Shown here: one piece after another, positions 59,357 through 64,000 of the stretch
How the letters are laid out: the number at the start of each line of letters is the position of its first letter
Position numbering within the stretch: the first letter of the stretch is position 1
From: Devosia sp. 66-22
GTDB lineage: Bacteria; Pseudomonadota; Alphaproteobacteria; Rhizobiales; Devosiaceae
Assembly: GCA_001899065.1 (NCBI GenBank)
Contig: MKUZ01000030.1
Coordinates: forward strand, 203,521 to 267,520
Reading direction: 5' to 3'
DNA length: 64,000 bases
Notes under the pieces: model-generated
The model's input: only the letters and a program-made list of their open reading frames with translations
Databases searched by the model: none
What the model was told of the DNA's origin: nothing
Translations under genes and position numbers: made by a program

Positions 59357-60970
59357 GTGACTGCCGCTCCGCTTCCGCCGCTCGATCCCGCTTTCTTCGA
59401 TGCCGCCCAGACCGCCAAGGCCTGGCCGTTCGAGGAAGCGCGCAAAATCGTCCGGCGGCTCGAAAAGACCGGCAAGACGGAAGCGTTGTTCGAGACCGGC
59501 TATGGCCCTTCGGGCCTGCCGCATATCGGCACTTTCGGCGAAGTGGCGCGCACCACCATGGTGCGGACGGCCTTCCGCCTGCTGACGCGCGACCAGGTGC
59601 CGACGCGGCTCCTCTGTTTCTCGGACGACATGGACGGGATGCGCAAGATCCCCGACAACGTGCCGGACCGCAGCTTCCTCGAGCCGCATCTTCACAAGCC
59701 GCTGACCGCGGTGCCGAACCCGTTCGGCGGCGACTATGAGAGCTTCGGGCATCACAACAATGCGATGCTCCGCCGCTTCCTCGATACGTTCGGCTTCAAC
59801 TACGAGTTCGCTAGCGCCACCGAGTACTACAAGTCGGGCAAGTTCGACGCCGCGCTGATCCGTGCCGCCGAGAAGTACGACCAGATCATGGGCGTGATGC
59901 TGCCCACGCTCGGCGCCGAGCGGCAGGCGACCTATTCGCCGTTCCTGCCGATCTCGCCCAAGAGCGGCCGCGTGCTCTATGTGCCGATGAAGAACGTCGA
60001 TCCAAAGGCCGGCACGATCACCTTCGACGACGAGGACGGAACCGAGACGACGCTGCCGGTGACCGGCGGCCACTGCAAGCTGCAGTGGAAGCCCGATTTC
60101 GGCATGCGCTGGTATGCGCTGGGCGTCGATTTCGAGATGTTCGGCAAGGACCACCAGACCAACCAGCACGTCTACGATGCGATCTGCGCAATCCTCGGCG
60201 GCAACCCGCCCGAGCACTATGTGTACGAGCTGTTCCTTGACGAGATCGGACAGAAGATCTCGAAATCGAAGGGCAATGGGCTCACCATCGACGAATGGCT
60301 GACCTACGCTTCGCCCGAAAGCCTTGCTCTCTACATGTTCCAGAAGCCGCGCGTCGCCAAGCGCCTCTACTTCGACGTCATCCCGCGCGCCGTCGACGAC
60401 TACTATGCGCATGTCGCCGCCTATAGCGGCCAGGATGCGGGCGCTGCGCTCGAGAATCCGGCATTCCACATCCATTTGAGCAAGGTGCCAGTGCTCGACA
60501 TGCCGGTGACGTTCGGCCTGCTGCTGAACCTCGCCTCGGCCGCGAACGCGCACGAAAAGTCGATCCTGTGGAACTACATTTCACGCCGGCTGCCCGGCGA
60601 GACGCCGGCGACAAATCCCGAGCTGGACCGGCTCGCGGGCTATGCGGTGCGCTACTTCAACGACGAGGTGAAGTCTAAGAAGGTGTTCCGCGCGCCCACC
60701 GACAAGGAGCGCGCAGCGCTGCAGGACCTGCACGACCAACTGGCCGGCAAGGAAGCGCTCGACGCCAAGGAACTGCAGGACATCGTCTACGCCGTGGGCA
60801 ATGCGCACAGCTTCGATCCCTTGCGCGACTGGTTCGGTGCGATCTATGGCGTGTTGCTGGGCGCCGACCAGGGCCCGCGCTTCGGCTCGTTCATCGCGCT
60901 CTATGGCGTGAACGAGACGCGCAAGCTGATCGAGGACGCGCTGGCGGGCAAGCTGGTGAAGGCGGCCTAG
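59357..60970 (+). CDS. lysS: Lysine--tRNA ligase, class I
   Basis: A 537-residue class I LysRS, the archaeal-type enzyme common in alphaproteobacteria. The HIGH-like motif is [11 protein letters not shown] and the KMSKS-like motif [11 protein letters not shown]. The N-terminus [20 protein letters not shown] is family-typical. The GTG at 59357 is the best start (AAGG upstream); an ATG at 59309 would be in the promoter region. Confidence 0.96.
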   Translation: MTAAPLPPLDPAFFDAAQTAKAWPFEEARKIVRRLEKTGKTEALFETGYGPSGLPHIGTFGEVARTTMVRTAFRLLTRDQVPTRLLCFSDDMDGMRKIPDNVPDRSFLEPHLHKPLTAVPNPFGGDYESFGHHNNAMLRRFLDTFGFNYEFASATEYYKSGKFDAALIRAAEKYDQIMGVMLPTLGAERQATYSPFLPISPKSGRVLYVPMKNVDPKAGTITFDDEDGTETTLPVTGGHCKLQWKPDFGMRWYALGVDFEMFGKDHQTNQHVYDAICAILGGNPPEHYVYELFLDEIGQKISKSKGNGLTIDEWLTYASPESLALYMFQKPRVAKRLYFDVIPRAVDDYYAHVAAYSGQDAGAALENPAFHIHLSKVPVLDMPVTFGLLLNLASAANAHEKSILWNYISRRLPGETPATNPELDRLAGYAVRYFNDEVKSKKVFRAPTDKERAALQDLHDQLAGKEALDAKELQDIVYAVGNAHSFDPLRDWFGAIYGVLLGADQGPRFGSFIALYGVNETRKLIEDALAGKLVKAA

Positions 60971-60972
60971 GC

Positions 60973-60988
60973 GCAGGGTGGGCCCTGC
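60973..60988. terminator. Hairpin between convergent lysS and hydrolase genes
   Basis: GCAGGG-TGGG-CCCTGC, a perfect 6-bp stem filling the 18-base gap between the two stops. No T-run, so termination strength is uncertain. Confidence 0.45.
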
Positions 60989-61585
60989 TCACGGCGCTTT
61001 CAGAAACTCCACTGTGCGCTCGAATGCCAGCGTCGCGGCGCCGCGATTGTATTCCGGGCGGTCCGCTTCGGCGAACCAGTGCGTGGTGCCGGCATAGCTA
61101 TGCGCCATCGTGCCCAGATTGGCTGTGAGGGCGTCCATGTCCGCCTGGCTCTCATAGGGGTCGTCGGCGGCGAGATGGGCCTGGATCGGCACATGCTGGT
61201 CGGGCAACGGATGCGTCGCGTAGTAGACGACGAGGCGGGCGATACGGTTGTCGCCGCGCTCGATCGCTTCGAGCAGGTGGAAGCCGCCGAACGAGAAGCC
61301 GACCGCGCAGAGGCCGTTGCCGGTGACCGCACGATGCTCCCCGAGCGCATCGAGCGCGGCGTCGAGCCGTGGCGTGGCGCTCTCCCAATGCTTTCGGATC
61401 TGCGTCTCGGCGGTCTCGATGCTCGTGGTGAGATCGCCCTCGAACAGATCGGGCAGGGCGACGACGAAGCCCCGCTCGGCGAGCGCCGCGCCATAGTCGC
61501 GGATGGTGCGGTTGAGCCCCCACCAGGGATGGGCAACGAGGACGCCGGGTCCGGTGCCCGAGGGCGGCAGAAGGATATCGGTCAT
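60989..61585 (-). CDS. Dienelactone hydrolase family protein
   Basis: A 198-residue alpha/beta hydrolase. The nucleophile elbow is VGFSFGGFH (Ser98, instead of the Cys of true dienelactone hydrolases); Asp141/142 in LAADDPYE and His169 in GTTHWFAE complete the likely triad. The ATG overlaps the stop of the S24 repressor gene (ATGA), so the two are co-translated. Substrate unknown. Confidence 0.85.
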   Translation of the reverse strand: MTDILLPPSGTGPGVLVAHPWWGLNRTIRDYGAALAERGFVVALPDLFEGDLTTSIETAETQIRKHWESATPRLDAALDALGEHRAVTGNGLCAVGFSFGGFHLLEAIERGDNRIARLVVYYATHPLPDQHVPIQAHLAADDPYESQADMDALTANLGTMAHSYAGTTHWFAEADRPEYNRGAATLAFERTVEFLKAP

Positions 61586-62220
61586 TGGCTTGCCCAGATG
61601 ATGCGTGCGATCCACTCCACGTCCTTCATGTCGAACAGCCGCGGTGGATGCAGCGGGTTGAGGGAATGAAGCTCGATGACATTGGCAGTCTGTCGCGCCA
61701 GAACTTTGGCCATCACTTCGCCGTCCCGGGTCTTGACCACGACGCGGTCACCGCGGCGGACCTGCTCGGTGATCGAGACGACGACCCGGTCGCCGTCGCG
61801 ATAGAGCGGCAGCATCGAATCGCCGGTTACTTCCAGCGCGTAGATGCCCGGATCGCCCGGCGAAGGCAGGTGAACTTCATCCCAGCCGTCCCCGGTCGGA
61901 AAGCCGGCGGGATCGAAGAAGCCCCCGGCACCTGCCTGAGCGAGGCCGAGTAGCGGCAGCGCCGGGGCCGGACGCGAACTCGCCTGGATGAAGGCGCCGC
62001 CCATGGCGATGAAATCGTTGAAGGACTCCCCGGTCGCCTCGAGGATCTTGGCGAGGCTTTCGGTGGACGGCCAGCGTCCGCGTCCGTCCTTGCTGATGCG
62101 CTTGGACGGATTGAGGGCCGTGGGATCGAGCCCGGCAACCTTGGCCAGCCCCGACGGCGAGAGGCCGTGGCGACGGGCGGCGGCATCGATGGCGTCCCAA
62201 ATCGCGCTGTGCGACAGCAT
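61582..62220 (-). CDS. XRE-S24 family repressor/peptidase (LexA/CI-like)
   Basis: A 212-residue protein with an N-terminal XRE-type helix-turn-helix (GLSPSGLAKVAGLDPTALNPSK) and a C-terminal S24 self-cleaving domain. The Ser-Lys dyad is Ser135 in VTGDSMLP and Lys172 in GEVMAKVL, and an Ala-Gly cleavage site lies in GLAQAGAGG (about 95-99). It is not the genomic LexA by its DNA-binding domain. No phage genes are nearby. A clear palindrome 11 bases upstream of the start suggests autoregulation, and damage- or stress-triggered self-cleavage would release it together with the co-translated hydrolase. Confidence 0.88.
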   Translation of the reverse strand: MLSHSAIWDAIDAAARRHGLSPSGLAKVAGLDPTALNPSKRISKDGRGRWPSTESLAKILEATGESFNDFIAMGGAFIQASSRPAPALPLLGLAQAGAGGFFDPAGFPTGDGWDEVHLPSPGDPGIYALEVTGDSMLPLYRDGDRVVVSITEQVRRGDRVVVKTRDGEVMAKVLARQTANVIELHSLNPLHPPRLFDMKDVEWIARIIWASQ

Positions 62221-62230
62221 CGGCAGTCCT

Positions 62231-62249
62231 GGATAGAGGAAATCTATCC
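62231..62249. promoter_or_regulatory. Operator of the S24 repressor
   Basis: GGATAGA-GGAAA-TCTATCC, a perfect 7-bp inverted repeat with a five-base spacer, 11 bases upstream of the repressor start. Size and position match a CI-like dimer site. Confidence 0.7.
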
Positions 62250-62339
62250 CATTGTGGACAGAAGTCCTATGTAGTAGCCCCTGCTGGCCGGGGTGTAAAC
62301 CCCTTGCGCCCGGCCGGTTGGCAGGCCACTAGACCGGCC

Positions 62340-62705
62340 ATGGTCACCCCGATGCGCAATCCCGAATTCATCTACAAGATCGCCTCGCCTGAGGCTTATG
62401 GGGTGCTGGCCAGGACCGGCGTGTTTCCGGGGATGCCGGTCGATCTTGCCGACGGCTATGTGCACTTCTCGACCGCCGCACAGCTTGCCGAAACGCTGCG
62501 GCTGCACTTTTCCGGACAGGGCGATGTCGTTGTCTTTTCGGTGCGCAGCTCCGACCTCGGCATGGCCCTGCGCTGGGAACCGTCGCGCGGCGGACAGCTC
62601 TTCCCGCATCTTTACGGCGAACTGCATATCGGCGCGGTCGACCGGCAGGCGACGGTGTCGGTGGCGGCCGATGGCAGCGTCGCGCTGCCGGAGTGGGTCG
62701 TATGA
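62340..62705 (+). CDS. DUF952 domain protein
   Basis: A 121-residue protein of the DUF952 family: FIYKIASPEAYGVLARTGVF, DGYVHFSTAAQLAETLRLHF, LRWEPSRGGQLFPHLYGEL. The fold is related to ADP-ribosyltransferase-like proteins. The exact start is uncertain (ATG at 62340 or 62352). It overlaps pyrD by four bases (ATGA), a pairing common in alphaproteobacteria. Confidence 0.85.
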   Translation: MVTPMRNPEFIYKIASPEAYGVLARTGVFPGMPVDLADGYVHFSTAAQLAETLRLHFSGQGDVVVFSVRSSDLGMALRWEPSRGGQLFPHLYGELHIGAVDRQATVSVAADGSVALPEWVV

Positions 62706-63799
62706 TCCTCTCGGGCTTTTCGCCGCTGCTGCGCGTGCCGCTGCTCGCCGGGCTGACCCGCGACAGCCTGTTGAAGATGGATCCGGAGACGGCGCATGGC
62801 GCAACGATCACCGCGCTCCGCCTCGGGCTCGCGCCGCAGCAGGACGGACCCGATTCGGCCGAACTCAAGACCTCGATCGCCGGCCTCGAGCTGAGCAACC
62901 CGGTCGGCATGGCCGCCGGCTTCGACAAGAATGGCGAGGTGCCGCGTCCGCTCGCCCTGATGGGCTTCGGCATGGTGGAAATCGGCACCGTCACGCCGCG
63001 TCCGCAGACAGGCAATCCGAAGCCGCGCTTGTTTCGCGTCGGCGCGGCCGAGGGCGTGATCAACCGCATGGGCTTCAACAATGACGGGCATGACGAGGTC
63101 TATCGCCGCCTCCACGGCGTGCGTGTTCCCGCCGCGCTCGGCGTCAATATCGGCGCCAACAAGGACACCGCCGATTTCACCACCGACTATGCCAAGGGCG
63201 TCGCGCGGTTTGCCCGCGTGGCGGACTACCTGACGGTCAACATCTCGTCGCCCAACACACCGGGCCTGCGCGATTTGCAGCATGAGGATGCGTTGAAGCG
63301 CCTACTTCACGCCGTGCTCACGGTGCGCGGCAAGTCGCCGGTGCGCGTGCCGGTGTTCCTCAAGATCGCGCCCGATCTCGATCAGGCGGCGCTCGACTCG
63401 ATCGCCCGCGTCATCGCCGACACCGATCTCGACGGCCTCATCGTTTCCAATACCACTATCTCGCGCGATCCCGTCGCCGGACTGGAGAATGCCGAAGAGA
63501 AGGGCGGGCTGAGCGGCAAGCCGCTGTTCGATCTCGCCACGATCCGCCTCGCGCAGATGCGCCAGCGCACGAGCCTGCCCATCATCGGCGTCGGCGGCAT
63601 CCACTCGCCGCAGACCGCGCTGCAGAAGTTCGAAGCCGGCGCCAACGCCATCCAGCTCTATTCGGCGCTGGTGTTCGGCGGCCTCGATCTGCTCGACCGC
63701 ATCAAGCGGGGACTGTCGGCCGCGGTGCGGTCCGCCGGCAAGCGCAACATCAGCGAGCTGGTGGGCTCGAAGACCGCCGAGTGGGCGTCACGCAAATAG
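62702..63799 (+). CDS. pyrD: Dihydroorotate dehydrogenase (quinone), class 2
   Basis: A 365-residue membrane-associated enzyme oxidising dihydroorotate to orotate in pyrimidine synthesis. FMN/substrate motifs: NPVGMAAGFDKNGEVPRPL, EIGTVTPRPQTGNPKPRLFR, NRMGFNNDG, NISSPNTPGLRDLQ (catalytic Ser nearby), IIGVGGIHSPQTALQKFEAGA. The long form with N-terminal helices is class 2. Its 3' end overlaps the convergent MATE gene by 12 bases. Confidence 0.96.
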   Translation: MILSGFSPLLRVPLLAGLTRDSLLKMDPETAHGATITALRLGLAPQQDGPDSAELKTSIAGLELSNPVGMAAGFDKNGEVPRPLALMGFGMVEIGTVTPRPQTGNPKPRLFRVGAAEGVINRMGFNNDGHDEVYRRLHGVRVPAALGVNIGANKDTADFTTDYAKGVARFARVADYLTVNISSPNTPGLRDLQHEDALKRLLHAVLTVRGKSPVRVPVFLKIAPDLDQAALDSIARVIADTDLDGLIVSNTTISRDPVAGLENAEEKGGLSGKPLFDLATIRLAQMRQRTSLPIIGVGGIHSPQTALQKFEAGANAIQLYSALVFGGLDLLDRIKRGLSAAVRSAGKRNISELVGSKTAEWASRK

Positions 63800-64000
63800 G
63801 CCGGCACGCTTCCGGTTGAGCGCGACCCAGTAATAGACGGCGCGCGCCGCGTACCACAGGTGCAGCGACAGCCACAGCCCCAGATTGCCCAGCAGCGGCT
63901 GTAGCAGCACGGCGGCGGCGAGGAAGACGGCGAGCGACAGCACCATGCCGTTGCGCATCGTCACATTCTGCGTGAGGCCGATCAGGATGCCGTCGAACAC
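63788..64000 (-). CDS. MATE efflux transporter (DinF-like), C-terminal part
   Basis: The last ~70 codons of a membrane protein; the start lies beyond the window. DGILIGLTQNVTMRNGMVLS, LLQPLLGNLGLWLSLHLWYAARAV match the C-terminal end of DinF/NorM-type multidrug and toxin extrusion proteins. Specific substrate unknown. Confidence 0.75.
   Translation of the reverse strand: MFDGILIGLTQNVTMRNGMVLSLAVFLAAAVLLQPLLGNLGLWLSLHLWYAARAVYYWVALNRKRAGLFA

Noticed and set aside
61582-62220. Prophage hypothesis for the CI-like repressor
   Set aside because: The neighbours are a hydrolase, lysS, DUF952 and pyrD; no integrase, structural or lysis genes and no attachment repeats are visible.
1-64000. CRISPR arrays, insertion sequences, integrons
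   Set aside because: I found no regularly spaced repeats and no transposase or integrase translations on either strand by eye.

Overview
The window is GC-rich, almost fully coding DNA from what is most likely an alphaproteobacterium of the Hyphomicrobiales (a Devosia-like organism is my best guess; this is inference). The evidence is a GcrA cell-cycle regulator, a SAM-II riboswitch, a class I lysyl-tRNA synthetase, a duplicated-domain dCTP deaminase, a DUF952-pyrD pair and many ABC uptake systems paired with catabolic enzymes. I see no insertion sequence, prophage, CRISPR array, rRNA or origin. It reads as ordinary chromosome with several catabolic islands. No stretch over about 300 bases lacks a gene.

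Region by region. 1-4.2 kb (minus): an apparent gamma-glutamylation pathway for an amine (N-formylglutamate amidohydrolase-type hydrolase, APC permease of the ethanolamine type, glutamine-synthetase-like ligase, aldehyde dehydrogenase running off the edge). 4.2-9 kb: PPK2 polyphosphate kinase divergent from a PhoR-like kinase, an exported intradiol dioxygenase, gcrA, a MarR regulator divergent from a SnoaL-like protein. 9-16.6 kb: housekeeping (argD-argF-hslO, a methyltransferase, metZ under a SAM-II riboswitch with its own terminator, DUF3224, dcd, a membrane protein). 16.7-19.4 kb: a TIR-domain protein with a C-terminal caspase-like fold that has lost both catalytic residues, then a nucleotide-sugar epimerase. 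19.4-27.7 kb: a glycan island (GH2 remnant, GH51, sugar ABC permeases and binding protein, a nucleotidyltransferase, GH29 fucosidase, LacI regulator with two matching operators). 27.7-36.4 kb: a peptide/nickel-type ABC operon carrying an amidohydrolase and a threonine-synthase-like lyase, divergent from an IclR regulator. Then tRNA-Gly(CCC) and a kdgF-kduD pair.

37.8-48.8 kb is one long minus-strand operon that appears to import and degrade hydroxyproline isomers: branched-chain-type ABC transporter (livJHMGF), a DapA-family deaminase, a D-hydroxyproline oxidoreductase, 4-hydroxyproline epimerase, an enolase-superfamily dehydratase, a proline-racemase-fold dehydratase with Ser/Thr in place of the Cys pair, and a pyrroline-2-carboxylate reductase. 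A GntR regulator diverges from it. 49.7-56 kb holds an AraC regulator, a GMC oxidoreductase, an aldehyde dehydrogenase, a uronate-dehydrogenase-like protein and a DadA-type D-amino acid dehydrogenase. 56-64 kb holds a BcsA-like glycosyltransferase, an orphan amino-acid binding protein, a TerB-like protein, LysRS, a dienelactone-hydrolase-like enzyme, an XRE/S24 repressor with a clear operator, DUF952-pyrD and the end of a MATE transporter.

The observations I would follow first are the TIR-pseudocaspase protein, a three-way-junction RNA candidate upstream of gcrA, and an operator-like palindrome (TTGACCA-N2-TGGTCAA type) found in front of two unlinked amine/amino-acid catabolic loci. All function calls are from reading translations and motifs by eye; no database search was possible.
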